Origin: Hydrogenophaga sp. PAMC20947
GTDB taxonomy: Bacteria; Pseudomonadota; Gammaproteobacteria; Burkholderiales; Burkholderiaceae_C
Assembly (NCBI RefSeq): GCF_004795855.1
Contig: NZ_CP039252.1
Span: forward strand, 4,340,001-4,404,000
Direction: 5' to 3'
DNA: 64,000 nucleotides
Part shown: in pieces, positions 18,499 to 29,000 of the stretch
Layout: every line of letters starts with the position of its first letter
Position numbering within the stretch: the first letter of the stretch is position 1
Notes under the pieces: generated by a model
Database searches by the model: none
What the model was told of the DNA's origin: nothing
Seen by the model: the letters and a program-made list of their open reading frames with translations, nothing else
Made by a program: the position numbers and the translations under genes

Positions 18499-19383
18499 TC
18501 AGGCTTCCTTTCCAAACAACCCTGCTGGACGCAGGAACAGCACGATGACCATGATGACAAACACCACGACGCTGGACGCCTCAGGATAGAAAACCCGTGT
18601 CAGCCCTTCGATCAGACCCAGTCCGAGGCCCGTGAGGATGGAGCCCATGATGGATCCCATGCCGCCGATCACGACAACCGCAAAAACCACGATCACCAGG
18701 TTGGATCCCATCAAGGGCGTGACCTGGATGATCGGTGCTGCGAGCACGCCGGCCAGGCCAGCCAGGGCCGCACCAGCGCCGTAGGTGAGCATCACCATGA
18801 GCGGCACGTTGACACCGAACGCCTGCAACAGCTTGGCGTTTTCAGTGCCTGCCCGCAGATATGCGCCCAAGCGGGTGCGTTCGATCAGGAACCAGGTCCC
18901 CAGGCAGACGGTCAAGGAGACCACCACGACCCATGCCCGGTAGTTGGGCAAGACCATGAAGCCGAGGTTGGTCGCGCCTGAGAGCAGCTCAGGCACCGGG
19001 TACGACTGTCCCGACACACCGTACTTCTGGCGCAGGAGACCTTCAAGAATCAGCGAGATGCCGAAGGTGAGCAAAAGTCCGTAGATGGGGTCAAGCCCGT
19101 AAAGCCGTTTGAGGAGCAGCCGTTCGATGATGGCGCCGAAGAGCCCCACGATCAGCGGTGCCAGAATCAGCGAAAACCAATAGTTGATGCCCCATTGGTC
19201 CAGCAGAATCCAGGCCGCAAAAGCGCCCAGCATGTAGAGGGCGCCATGCGCGAAGTTGACAATGTCCAGCAAGCCAAAAATGACCGCCAGGCCCAGGCTG
19301 AGCATGGCGTAAAAAGCGCCGTTGACCAGCCCGAGCATGAGCTGGCCCATGAATGCCTGAATGGGAATACCGAAGATGTCCAT
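18499..19383 (-). CDS. livH: Branched-chain amino acid-type ABC transporter permease, LivH family
   Basis: A 294-residue permease with the LivH signatures LGLAVIFGLLDIVNFAHGAL and the EAA-like GGMGSIMGSILTGLGLG. The start at 19383 (MDIFGIPIQAFMGQL) fits LivH proteins better than the upstream in-frame extension. The gene follows the binding-protein gene across a 72-bp gap containing a stable hairpin, and pairs with livM. Confidence 0.93.
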   Translation of the reverse strand: MDIFGIPIQAFMGQLMLGLVNGAFYAMLSLGLAVIFGLLDIVNFAHGALYMLGAFAAWILLDQWGINYWFSLILAPLIVGLFGAIIERLLLKRLYGLDPIYGLLLTFGISLILEGLLRQKYGVSGQSYPVPELLSGATNLGFMVLPNYRAWVVVVSLTVCLGTWFLIERTRLGAYLRAGTENAKLLQAFGVNVPLMVMLTYGAGAALAGLAGVLAAPIIQVTPLMGSNLVIVVFAVVVIGGMGSIMGSILTGLGLGLIEGLTRVFYPEASSVVVFVIMVIVLFLRPAGLFGKEA

Positions 19384-19410
19384 GGTGCCCGAATGGTTGC
19401 ACAGTAAAAG

Positions 19411-19439
19411 GCGTGGCGGGCCGCAAGGGCCCGCCACGC
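19411..19439 (-). promoter_or_regulatory. Intercistronic hairpin between the binding-protein gene and livH
   Basis: GCGTGGCGGGCC and GGCCCGCCACGC form a perfect 12-bp stem with a 5-nt loop, 17 nt after the binding-protein stop. No T-tract follows. Its position suggests attenuation or mRNA stabilisation, giving more binding protein than permease. Confidence 0.6.
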
Positions 19440-19455
19440 AACCGATCTCAGCCGT

Positions 19456-20649
19456 TTATTTCATCATCGAGCACTTCGACTCGGCGGGCGTGGTGAAAGC
19501 CTGGTCTCCAGGTACCGTGGCCACCAGCTTGTAGTAGTCCCATGGCTTGGTCGATTCTTTGGCTGACTTCACTTCGAACAGGTACATGTCATGGATCATG
19601 CGACCGTCTTTGCGGATGCTGCCCTTGGTGTAGAAGTCGTCAATTTTCATGCTCTTGAGCGTGCTCATGACCTTTTCACCGTTGGTGGTGCCCGCAGTCT
19701 GAACGGCCTTGAGGTAGTTCATGGTCGCGGAGTAGTCGGCTGCCTGCAGGCTGGACGGCATGCGCTTGTACTTGTCGAAGAAGCGCTGGGCAAACTTGCG
19801 TGAAGCGTCGTCCTGGTTCCAGTACCAGCTGTCTGCCATTTGCAGGCCTTCGGTATTCGCCAGACCCAGGCTGTGCACGTCGTTGATGAACACCAGCAGG
19901 CCGGCGATCTTCATCGTCTTGTTGACGCCAAATTCCTTGGCCGCTTTCATCGCGTTGGTGAAGTCACCACCGGCGTTGGCCATGGCGAGGATCTGCGCCT
20001 TGGACGATTGCGCCTGGAGCAGGAAAGAGGAGAAGTCGGAGGCGCTCAGCGGGTGCTTCACTGAACCCACCACGGTGCCACCATTGGCTTTCACCACGGT
20101 GGACGCATCGGCTTCCAGCGATTGTCCGAAAGCGTAATCGGCGGTGAGGAAATACCAGCTCTTGTTCCCGGCTTTGACCAGCGCACTGCCGGCGACTTTG
20201 GCCAAGGCGACCGTGTCGTAGGCGTAGTGCACGGTGAACGGCGAGCAGTCTTCGTTGGTCAGGCGTGCTGAACCGGCGCCGATGGAGATGAAGGGGCGCT
20301 TCTTCTCTTTGGCCAATTGGGCCATAGCGAGGTTGGTGCCCGAGCTGGTGCCACCGAGCAGCATGGACATGCCGTCCTGGTCGAACCACTCACGGGCCTT
20401 GGAGGCGGCCACGTCGGCCTTGTTCTGGTGGTCGGCGGACAGCACTTCGATGGGGCGGTTGAGCACCTTGCCGCCGAAGTCTTCAGCAGCCCACTTCACC
20501 ATCTCGGCGCCTGCGGGGCCGTCGATGTCGGCGTACAGGCCCGACATGTCGGTGATGAAGCCGATTTTGACCGGTCCGCTGTCTTGTGCAAATGCGCTGG
20601 TGGCGCCGAGGCCGACGGCGAGGGCTGCAACGAGGGTTGTGAGTTTCAT
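19456..20649 (-). CDS. ABC transporter substrate-binding protein, LivJ/HAAT family
   Basis: A 397-residue periplasmic protein. The signal peptide is at residues 1-21 (VAALAVGLGATSAFAQD). The mature part has the type I periplasmic fold (KIGFITDMSGLYADIDGPAG, SADHQNKADVAASKAREW, MLLGGTSSGTNLAMAQLAKEK). Members close to this one often bind aromatic acids, amides or branched amino acids, so the ligand is open. It is unusually placed between the ATPase genes and the permease genes. A good GGAG Shine-Dalgarno precedes the ATG. Confidence 0.92.
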   Translation of the reverse strand: MKLTTLVAALAVGLGATSAFAQDSGPVKIGFITDMSGLYADIDGPAGAEMVKWAAEDFGGKVLNRPIEVLSADHQNKADVAASKAREWFDQDGMSMLLGGTSSGTNLAMAQLAKEKKRPFISIGAGSARLTNEDCSPFTVHYAYDTVALAKVAGSALVKAGNKSWYFLTADYAFGQSLEADASTVVKANGGTVVGSVKHPLSASDFSSFLLQAQSSKAQILAMANAGGDFTNAMKAAKEFGVNKTMKIAGLLVFINDVHSLGLANTEGLQMADSWYWNQDDASRKFAQRFFDKYKRMPSSLQAADYSATMNYLKAVQTAGTTNGEKVMSTLKSMKIDDFYTKGSIRKDGRMIHDMYLFEVKSAKESTKPWDYYKLVATVPGDQAFTTPAESKCSMMK

Positions 20650-20696
20650 GGACTGTCTCCGGTGGGTTGAAAAACGGGGGGCGAAAAAGAAGGGTC

Positions 20697-21401
20697 TCAG
20701 ACCCCGAGATACTGCTGCAGCATGGTCATGTTGTCCTTCAGTTCGGCCTGAGCGAACTGCTGAACGATCTGGCCATGCTCCATAACATAGAAACGATCGG
20801 CCAGCGGCGCAGCGAAGCGAAAGTTTTGCTCGACCAGCACGATGGTGTAGCCGCGCGCCTTGAGCGCCAGAATCATTTCAGCGAGCTTTTGCACGATCAC
20901 CGGCGCAAGACCCTCGGAAATTTCATCTAGCAGGAGCAGGCGTGCGCCCGTGCGCAAAATGCGAGCCACTGCCAGCATCTGTTGTTCTCCGCCTGACAAG
21001 CGCGTGCCGGGGCTGCTGGCGCGCTCTTTCAAGTTGGGGAACATTTCGTAAATTTCATCCAGGCTCATGCCGCCTGGGCCCACCACGGGCGGCAGCATCA
21101 GGTTTTCCTCGGCGCTCAGACTCGCGAAAATGCCGCGCTCTTCCGGGCAGTAACCGACACCCATGTGTGCGATGCGGTGAGGCGGCAGATTGATCGACTC
21201 TTCGCCATTGATTTGAATGGATCCCTTGCGCTGGCCCGTCAGGCCCACGATGGCACGCAACGTCGTGGTGCGGCCGGCGCCATTGCGGCCCAGCAACGTG
21301 ACAACCTCGCCCTCGTGAACCAGCAGATCAACACCATGCAAGATGTGTGACTCGCCATACCAGGCGTGCAGTTGATCGATACGCAACAGCTCTCGGCTCA
21401 T
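20697..21401 (-). CDS. livF: ABC transporter ATP-binding protein, LivF family
   Basis: A 234-residue ATPase with GRNGAGRTTTLRAI as Walker A, in which the usual invariant Lys appears as Arg (GAGRTT instead of GAGKTT). LSGGEQQMLAVARIL is the signature, LLLLDEISEGLAP Walker B and the switch region, and VEQNFRFAAPLADRFYVMEHG lies near the end. Apart from the Walker A change it is a normal LivF. The start overlaps the livG stop by 4 bp. The Lys-to-Arg change would be expected to weaken ATP hydrolysis unless LivG compensates. Confidence 0.92.
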   Translation of the reverse strand: MSRELLRIDQLHAWYGESHILHGVDLLVHEGEVVTLLGRNGAGRTTTLRAIVGLTGQRKGSIQINGEESINLPPHRIAHMGVGYCPEERGIFASLSAEENLMLPPVVGPGGMSLDEIYEMFPNLKERASSPGTRLSGGEQQMLAVARILRTGARLLLLDEISEGLAPVIVQKLAEMILALKARGYTIVLVEQNFRFAAPLADRFYVMEHGQIVQQFAQAELKDNMTMLQQYLGV

Positions 21402-22174
21402 GCATGGGCTCCTTGCAATTCGGCGTCGGTGTTGCCCATGTAGGCCTCGATCACTTGGGGGTTGGCAGAGACTTCGTCGTAAGGGCCGTCGGCGATGATC
21501 GCGCCACGCTGCAAAACAGTGATCCGGTCGGCGATGGACGACACCACGTTCATATTGTGTTCAACCATCAGGATGGTTCGGCCGACAGAGACCTTTTTGA
21601 TCAGCGCGGTGACGCGGGCCACATCTTCATGTCCCATGCCCTGGGTGGGCTCATCAAGCAGCATGAGCTCGGGCTTCAGTGCCATGGTGGTGGCCAATTC
21701 CAGCGCCCGTTTGCGCCCGTAGGGCAAATTCACGGTCAGCTCTTCGGCGAAATCCTGGAGGTCCACCTCGGCCAGCAATTCGTGGGCGCGGTCGTGCAAG
21801 TGTTCCAGCGTGGCTTCAGATTTCCAGAAGTGAAACGAAGTACCCAGGTTGCGCTGCAGCGCCGCACGCACGTTCTCCAGCACCGTCATGTGGGGGAACA
21901 CCGCCGAAATCTGGAACGACCGGACAATGCCGCGTCGTGCGGTCTCGGCGGGTTTTTCGTGCGTGATGTCAATGCCGTTGAAACGGATGGTTCCGGCGCT
22001 GGGCGTCAGGAACTTTGTGAGCAGATTGAAGAATGTGGTTTTGCCCGCGCCGTTGGGCCCGATCAGCGCATGGATATGGCCTCGACGCACTTTGAGATCC
22101 ACGTGATCCACCGCAACGAAACCTTTGAAGGCTTTGGTCAGGCCTTGAGTTTCCAAAATGATACCGTCTGACAA
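21398..22174 (-). CDS. livG: ABC transporter ATP-binding protein, LivG family
   Basis: A 258-residue ATPase with Walker A GPNGAGKTTFFNLLT, the LivG-type insert (RFNGIDITHEKPAETARRGI), a diverged signature region in which YGRKRALELATTMAL replaces canonical LSGGQ, and Walker B LMLLDEPTQGMGHE. It starts with TTG at 22174, supported by GAGGAG 8 bases upstream (22182-22187); no better ATG exists. It is the first gene of the operon and overlaps livF. The TACGTA repeats upstream are a candidate operator. Confidence 0.92.
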   Translation of the reverse strand: MSDGIILETQGLTKAFKGFVAVDHVDLKVRRGHIHALIGPNGAGKTTFFNLLTKFLTPSAGTIRFNGIDITHEKPAETARRGIVRSFQISAVFPHMTVLENVRAALQRNLGTSFHFWKSEATLEHLHDRAHELLAEVDLQDFAEELTVNLPYGRKRALELATTMALKPELMLLDEPTQGMGHEDVARVTALIKKVSVGRTILMVEHNMNVVSSIADRITVLQRGAIIADGPYDEVSANPQVIEAYMGNTDAELQGAHA

Positions 22175-22246
22175 TGTGCTCGCTCCTCAGCAATAGAGGG
22201 GCTCATCATACGGGTCGAAGCAACGCCGGAGCGAAGGGGATTGTCC

Positions 22247-22263
22247 TTACGTAGTATTACGTA
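22247..22263. promoter_or_regulatory. Tandem TTACGTA repeats upstream of the Liv operon
   Basis: TTACGTAGTATTACGTA contains two copies of TTACGTA exactly 10 bp apart, each with the self-complementary core TACGTA, about 73 bp upstream of the livG start. One-turn spacing is typical of a dimeric activator of the NarL/FixJ or GntR type. The binding protein is unknown. Confidence 0.5.
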
Positions 22264-22579
22264 TGAGCTTGTGTGGCAGGGTCGATGATCCGGTCATTTG
22301 GGCCGGTGGCTTCATGAGCGAAGTGGGTCGCGCGCGCTTGCGTCCGGCACCGGAGCGGCCCACTCCCCCGAAACAAACGCACAGTTGCCATCGGCCGTTC
22401 TTTGGCCTCCACGCTGGCTGCGCTGACGCTTCAGCAATAGGGCGGAGGTGGTGCGCCTCTCAACGGGCATGGGCATAGGATCGCGTCGGTTGGCGTAAAA
22501 GACCTCGTGCTCGTTGATCTGGTGGTTCGGGCGTCGCGCATGGGACCTTGCCTCAGGGCAGCGCGGGTTCAACCGCGGT
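22264..22579. other. Intergenic stretch with no recognisable gene
   Basis: It lies between the tail-to-head minus-strand kinase and Liv operon. Open frames here on either strand have no recognisable domain, no ribosome binding site and low-complexity composition. No clear terminator for another gene was seen. Confidence 0.5.
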
Positions 22580-25500
22580 CTAGGCCCGTGGCAGCTCAAT
22601 GTGAAATGTGGATCCTTGCCCGGGCGCACTTTCCGCCCAGATGCGGCCGTCCATGCGCTCCACCGCCTTGTGCACCATGGCCAGTCCGATGCCCGTGCCG
22701 CTGACCTCATCTGGCCGGTGCAGGCGCTGGAAGATCGCAAAGATTCGGTCATGGTATTTCATGTCAAAACCTTGCCCATGGTCTTTCACTGAAATGTGCA
22801 CCTTGTCGGCCTGGCTGGTGGCTTCGATGGTGATCTCGGGCGGTACGCCTGGGCGCTTGAATTTCAGGGCGTTGTCAATGAGGTTGCGCAGCACCATGGC
22901 AAGGCCCTGCGGATGTGCGCGAACCGCCAGATCTTCGGCAACAAGCAGTTGTACGCGGCCACCACTGGCTTCAATGTCGTTGTGCAAGGCATCCACGACT
23001 TCGCCTGCGGTGCGCGCCAGCGGCACTGCAGCGAGGAGCGTGTCCATTTGCTCGATGCGCGCATAGGCCAGCAGATCGTTGATCAGGCGCGCCATGTGGT
23101 GGGCCGAACGCTGGATGCGCTGCAGGTAGTCGCGCGCTTCATCATCCAGGCGGGCGCCGTGATCCTCCAGCAGCAACGCGGTGAAACCTTCAACGCTCCT
23201 GACCGGTGATTTGAGATCGTGCGACACCGAATAGGCGAAGGACTCCAGTTCGCGGTTGGCCTGGCTCAGGCGTTTCACACTCGTGTCGAGCTGCTGTGTG
23301 CGTTCCTTGACCCGCATTTCCAGTTCGGTGGTGAGCTGGTGCAGTTGGGCTTCTGAACGCTGGCGGCCCAATACGTTGACCAGCATTTCTGCAAACAGAC
23401 TCAGCAAGGCCACCTCTTCCGGGGTGTACTCGTGGGTGGCGTGAACCGAGTCGAATCCGACGAAACCCAGCAGCCCGCTGGACGCGCTCATGGGCAACGC
23501 GATCAGGCTCCGTATGCCCTGTGGTTCCAGGATCTCGCGCAGAGGGCCTGGGGGCAGACTCTGTACGTCGTCCACGCCGAAAGCTTCCTGTCGCATATGG
23601 GCGTCAACCCATTGGGGTATCAAGTCCATGGGCAAGTCTTGGAGCTGGTCGATGGCCGGCTCAATGCCTGAGGCACACCATTCGTGGGTGTTGCTGGCGG
23701 TCTGGGACTGCAAGTCGTAGGCAAAGATGTAGGCCCTGTCCGCCTGCACAAACGCACCAATCTCACCCAGGGCCAATCCGATGTCGTGGTCGAGTTCGGC
23801 CACGGGCAAGTTGATGAATCGCGTGGCCAGCCGGGCCTGCAACGCCATGAATTGCTGCAGCCGCTCTCGCTGGCGCCTCAGACTCTCGCGCTCGGTGATG
23901 TCCCTGGCCACCAGCATGGAGTGGTCGCTGTCGGGCAGGCGAGCAAGGCGGGCGTTGAATCTCCGCAAACCTTGTGGCAACTCCAGTGTGTACTCGAATT
24001 CACGCATTTGCCCGGGGGCCACCAAAGCCAATTCCCGGTTGATCAGGGCCGCCACGTCGGGTGGCAGGACTTCGGCGGCGGTGCGGCCCATAAACGCCTC
24101 AGGTGGCACATAGAGGATGTCATCGGCGGCGCTGTGGTACGAAACGATGCGGCCTTCCATGTCCATCACGAACAGCATGTCTTGCAGCACGGTGAACACG
24201 CTTTCCAGCATGGCGCCCCGTTGCCGGGCATCTGCTTCGGCTTGCTTGAGCGCGGTCAGGTCCAGGCAAGATCCGATGAAGCCGATGGGCATCTGATCCG
24301 CGTCAAGCAATGGCCGGCATTGCTCCATGACCCAGCGGTGGCTGCCGTCGCGAAAGCGGAGCCGAAATTCCATGGCAAACGGGCGCTGGTGAATCAGCGT
24401 GGTCGCCATGGCTTCTCTGGTGCGCTCGCGATCATCGGGGTGGATGCCGTCGAGCCAGCCATGGCCCAGCTCTTCTTCTTCGTCCCGTCCGGTGAACTCC
24501 AGCCATCGGTGGTTCACCCAGTCAACCTGTCCCGACAGGTTGGATGTCCAGTACAGCACGGGCGAAGCGTTGGCGACCGTGTCCAGGCGTTTGAGGATCT
24601 GGCGCTGCGTGTCCTCAAGCATCTGCCGGGACGTGATCTCGAAGGCGGTTCCGGCCATATACCGGGCTTGGCCGTCGCTGTCCCAGAAGGCTTGCCCCTG
24701 CGTTTCAAACCAGTGGATGTGGCCCTGCGCATCCCTTGTGCGGAAGGTCTCTGCGTAGCGTTCCCCTGTGGCGAGGTGGTTGTTCAGGGCTGTCTTGAGG
24801 CGCAGGCCGTCTTCGGGCTCGATGTGCTCGAACAACGCATCGATCTTGCTTTCATGAGGCTCGTTTGTGTAGCCCTGGCGTGCGAGGAAGTGCTGCGTGT
24901 ACCGCATCTTGTTGGAGGGGATGTCCCAGTCCCAGACGTGGCCAGAGTCCAGCACCAGCTGGAACCGTTTCTCACCCAGCGTCAATGCCCGCAAAGCCCG
25001 GTTGAGTCGCCAGCCGCCAAAGCCCATGGCCAATGACAGGAGCAGTACCAGGCCCACCAGGAAAGGCAACTGAGCCCGCCAGGCCGAGAGTGCCGCGGGG
25101 ATGTCCGCGCCGTAGACGATTACCAGCGAGCTGGCGGCACCGGCGAGGCGGTGGTAGGCCACGCGGCGGTGATGCTGGTCGATCTGGCTCACCAGGTCGA
25201 GCACGCCAGACGGCTGTTGCAAGGCTGGCGCCACCCAGTCTGCGGTAACCCGGCGCCCGAGTCGTTCGGGTACGTTGGGTGAGCGCGCCAGCAAAGTCGC
25301 CGAACCGTCATCGTTGAGCCAGAACAATGAGACCCGGTCATCTGGCAGTTTTCGATCCCGGTCCAGCCAGTTTTGAAGCGATGCAAACGACAAGTCAACG
25401 CCATACCCTGTGACGCGGTGCAGATTGGGCGTGGCTGGCCAGGAAAGCGGAAGCGTTTGCTGGCCCGTCAAGAATTCGACAGAGCCCAGCGACCAGGTCC

Positions 25501-25987
25501 CTGGCGGGAGGGGTTTCCCACCGTTGTGGTGCTCTGGCTGAAGGCGCTTGGATGGGTTCAGCAGGCCGACCAGTGCCTGTGTGTGTCCTTCGGGGGCCAG
25601 GACATGGAGTTCAAACGGCAGCGGGAGCGCGGCGAGCAGCTCCGCGTTGGCTTCGGCTTCGGTGGAGGGCGAAGCTTGAAAAGGCGTGGTGGACGCGCGC
25701 TGGAGGCGCTCATCAAATTGTGCGATCGAGGTGCGCGCCACTTTGAGCGTCTGGTCCAGATCCTGCGACAGGCGCAGGGCTTGTCGGCTGGTGTGGGTGC
25801 TGGTCGCTTCCAGGGTCAGATGGCGGTCACGCCACAAAAAAGCGGCCGTCGCCACCCACAGCAAGACTACGGTGCCTAGCATCAGGACGACCAGCAGCCA
25901 GCGTTGATCGCGGGGGGGCGAAGCATTCCATGGCGCATCGGGTGCACCTTGCGCTGAGCGCAAGCGGTCAGTAGGAGGGGCGGGCAT
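22580..25987 (-). CDS. Membrane-bound multi-PAS/GAF sensor histidine kinase
   Basis: A 1135-residue sensor kinase. Membrane helices near residues 30-52 and 307-329 flank a periplasmic sensor of about 250 residues. The cytoplasmic part has three PAS/PAC modules (about 337-455, 466-583 and 590-700), a GAF domain (about 712-873), a coiled coil and HisKA with phosphoacceptor His923 (SVSHDLKSP). The ATPase domain has the N-box NLIDNALKFKRP at 1035-1046 and G-box GTGIGLAMVHKAVE at 1097-1110. The DHP pattern resembles phytochrome/Cph1-type kinases. No response regulator is adjacent, so it is an orphan and its ligand is unknown. Confidence 0.92.
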   Translation of the reverse strand: MPAPPTDRLRSAQGAPDAPWNASPPRDQRWLLVVLMLGTVVLLWVATAAFLWRDRHLTLEATSTHTSRQALRLSQDLDQTLKVARTSIAQFDERLQRASTTPFQASPSTEAEANAELLAALPLPFELHVLAPEGHTQALVGLLNPSKRLQPEHHNGGKPLPPGTWSLGSVEFLTGQQTLPLSWPATPNLHRVTGYGVDLSFASLQNWLDRDRKLPDDRVSLFWLNDDGSATLLARSPNVPERLGRRVTADWVAPALQQPSGVLDLVSQIDQHHRRVAYHRLAGAASSLVIVYGADIPAALSAWRAQLPFLVGLVLLLSLAMGFGGWRLNRALRALTLGEKRFQLVLDSGHVWDWDIPSNKMRYTQHFLARQGYTNEPHESKIDALFEHIEPEDGLRLKTALNNHLATGERYAETFRTRDAQGHIHWFETQGQAFWDSDGQARYMAGTAFEITSRQMLEDTQRQILKRLDTVANASPVLYWTSNLSGQVDWVNHRWLEFTGRDEEEELGHGWLDGIHPDDRERTREAMATTLIHQRPFAMEFRLRFRDGSHRWVMEQCRPLLDADQMPIGFIGSCLDLTALKQAEADARQRGAMLESVFTVLQDMLFVMDMEGRIVSYHSAADDILYVPPEAFMGRTAAEVLPPDVAALINRELALVAPGQMREFEYTLELPQGLRRFNARLARLPDSDHSMLVARDITERESLRRQRERLQQFMALQARLATRFINLPVAELDHDIGLALGEIGAFVQADRAYIFAYDLQSQTASNTHEWCASGIEPAIDQLQDLPMDLIPQWVDAHMRQEAFGVDDVQSLPPGPLREILEPQGIRSLIALPMSASSGLLGFVGFDSVHATHEYTPEEVALLSLFAEMLVNVLGRQRSEAQLHQLTTELEMRVKERTQQLDTSVKRLSQANRELESFAYSVSHDLKSPVRSVEGFTALLLEDHGARLDDEARDYLQRIQRSAHHMARLINDLLAYARIEQMDTLLAAVPLARTAGEVVDALHNDIEASGGRVQLLVAEDLAVRAHPQGLAMVLRNLIDNALKFKRPGVPPEITIEATSQADKVHISVKDHGQGFDMKYHDRIFAIFQRLHRPDEVSGTGIGLAMVHKAVERMDGRIWAESAPGQGSTFHIELPRA

Positions 25988-26060
25988 GAAACAAAGTGTG
26001 AACCTTGTACCAGTCTAGCAGCCGAGTGCAACAGGCCACCAAGGCGCTATCCCGTCGCCA

Positions 26061-29000
26061 TCACATGTTGCGTCGGTACTGCCCCCCCACCTCGAACAAT
26101 GCGCCCGTGATCTGACCCAGTGAACAGACCCGCACGGCGTCCATCAGCACGTCAAACACGTTGGCGTTGTGGATCACCGCGTGCTTCAGGCGCTCAAGCA
26201 TGGCGGGGGCCTCAGCGGCGTGAATTTCGTGGAAAGCTTTCAGACGCTGCAGCTGGCTCTGTTTTTCGTCGTCGGTGGAGCGCGCCAACTCGAGGGTTTC
26301 CATGACTTCGTCGCCATGGGGATTCCGGAAAGTGTTGACGCCGACGATGGGGTATTCGCCCGTGTGCTTCAGCATCTCGTAGTGCATGGATTCGTCTTGA
26401 ATCTTGCCGCGCTGGTAGCCGGTTTCCATCGCGCCCAGCACCCCGCCGCGGTCGGCGATTTTTTCGAACTCGGCCAATACGGCCTCTTCGACCAGTTCGG
26501 TCAGGTCGTCGATGATGAACGCGCCCTGGTTGGGATTCTCATTCTTGGCCAGGCCCCACTCGCGGTTGATGATGAGCTGGATTGCCATGGCGCGGCGCAC
26601 CGACTCCTCGGTAGGCGTGGTGATGGCTTCGTCGAACGCGTTGGTGTGCAGGCTGTTGCAGTTGTCGTAGATGGCGATCAAGGCCTGCAGCGTGGTGCGG
26701 ATATCGTTGAACTGGATTTCCTGCGCGTGAAGACTTCGGCCACTGGTCTGCACGTGGTATTTCAGTTTCTGGCTGCGCTCGTTGGCGCCGTATTTCTCTT
26801 TCATGGCCACCGCCCAGATGCGGCGTGCCACGCGGCCCAGCACGGTGTATTCCGGATCCATGCCGTTGCTGAAGAAGAAGCTCAGGTTGGGGGCGAAGTC
26901 ATCGATGTGCATGCCTCGCGCGAGGTAGGCTTCCACAAAAGTGAAGCCGTTGCTGAGCGTGAAAGCCAGCTGGCTGATGGGATTGGCGCCTGCTTCGGCG
27001 ATGTGGTACCCCGAGATAGAGACCGAATAGAAGTTGCGTACATCGTGGTGCACGAAATACTGCGCAATATCGCCCATGACCTTGAGCGAAAACTCGGTGC
27101 TGAAGATGCAGGTGTTTTGGCCCTGGTCTTCCTTGAGGATGTCGGCCTGCACCGTGCCGCGCACATTGGCCAGCACCCAGGCTCGGATCTTGGCGGCCTC
27201 GGTGTCGGTGGGCTCACGGCCGTTGTCGGTTTTGAATTTTTCGATGTTCTGGTCGATGGCGGTGTTCATGAACATGGCCAGGATGCTGGGTGCTGGCCCG
27301 TTGATGGTCATGGAAACCGAGGTGGCCGGAGCGCACAGGTCGAAGCCGCCGTACAACACCTTCATGTCGTCCAGCGTGGCAATGCTCACGCCCGAGTTGC
27401 CCACTTTGCCGTAAATATCGGGGCGCGGATCGGGGTCGTTGCCGTAGAGCGTGACCGAATCAAATGCAGTCGACAGGCGCTTGGCCGGCATGCCCTCGCT
27501 GAGCAGTTTGAAGCGCTTGTTGGTGCGAAACGCGTCGCCCTCGCCGGCGAACATGCGGGTCGGGTCTTCGCCTTCACGCTTGAAGGCAAAGGTACCCGCC
27601 GTGTAGGGATAGCTGCCGGGCACGTTGTCGAGCATCAGCCATTTGAGGATCTCGCCGTGGTCCTCAAATTGCGGCAGCGCCACCTTGCGTATCACGGTGC
27701 CTGAAAGCGATTTGGAGGTGAGGGCGGTGCGGATTTCTTTGTCCCGGATCTTCACCACGTATTCTTCGCCCGCGTAGGCCTTTTGCATGTCGGGCCATTG
27801 GGCGAGCAGCTTGCGTGCGTCGCCGTCCAGGCGGATCTCGCGCTCTTTGGCCAAATCCATGGCGGCCTCTGACGCTTTGGGGCGGTGGGTTTTGTCCGCG
27901 GCCAGCATGCGCGAAGCTTCGGTGAGCTGTTGCACTTCACGGGCCAGGCGGGCCTGGGCGCGGGCCCGACCCTTGTAGCCGCGCACGGTGTCCGTGATCT
28001 CGGCCAGGTAGCGGGTGCGGGCTGGGGGGACGATGGGGGTCTGGTTGGTGCTGTGGCGCACGTTGGCCAATGGCAGCTTGCCTTCCGTCAACGGCAAGCC
28101 CAGCGCTTGCAGGCGGATCTTGATGGCCTGATACAACGCGGTCACACCGTCGTCGTTGAAGCGGGCGGCCATGGTGCCAAACACCGGCATGGTGTCGGGC
28201 ATCACGGTGAAGGCTTCGCGGTTGCGCTGCACCTGTTTGGACACGTCTCTCAGCGCATCGGCCGCGCCCTTGCGGTCAAATTTGTTGATCGCCACGAACT
28301 CGGCGAAATCGAGCATGTCGATCTTCTCCAGCTGGCTGGCTGCGCCGAACTCGGGCGTCATCACATACATGGGCACACTGACGTGCGGCACGATGGCGGC
28401 GTCCCCCTGGCCAATGCCCGAGGTTTCCACCACGATGAGGTCAAATCCGGCCACTTTGCAGGCAGCCAAGACGTCGGGCAAAGCGGCACTGATTTCGCTG
28501 CTGGCCTCGCGCGTGGCCAGGCTTCGCATGAAGACACGCTGCCTGTTGTCAGGGCCACCGCCGGCGCCGGGGCTCACCAATTCGGTGGGGACCCAAGGCG
28601 ATATCGCGTTCATGCGGATGCGGTCACCGAGCAAGGCGCCGCCGCTCTTGCGGCGCGAAGGATCGATGGAAATCACGGCGATGCGCAGCGCGTCGCTCTG
28701 GTCGAGGCGGATGCGGCGGATCAGCTCGTCGGTGAGCGAGGACTTGCCGGCCCCACCGGTGCCGGTGATGCCGAGCACTGGCGTCTTGTCGTCAGCGGCC
28801 TGAGCGCGCACGGCATCGAGCAAGGCTGGCGCAGCCTTGCCGTTCTCCACGGCGGTGATGAGCTGCGCCAAGGCACGCCACTGCATTTCCGAGTGGCCTT
28901 GGATGGCCGCCACATTTTTGGGGGCGTAGCCGGTGATGTCTTGATCACAGCGCATCACCATTTCACCGATCATGCCGGCCAGGCCCATGCGCTGGCCGTC

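Noticed and set aside
22312..22752. Possible 146-residue gene between the kinase and the Liv operon
   Set aside because: It overlaps the kinase 3' end, has no ribosome binding site, no recognisable family and low-complexity sequence.
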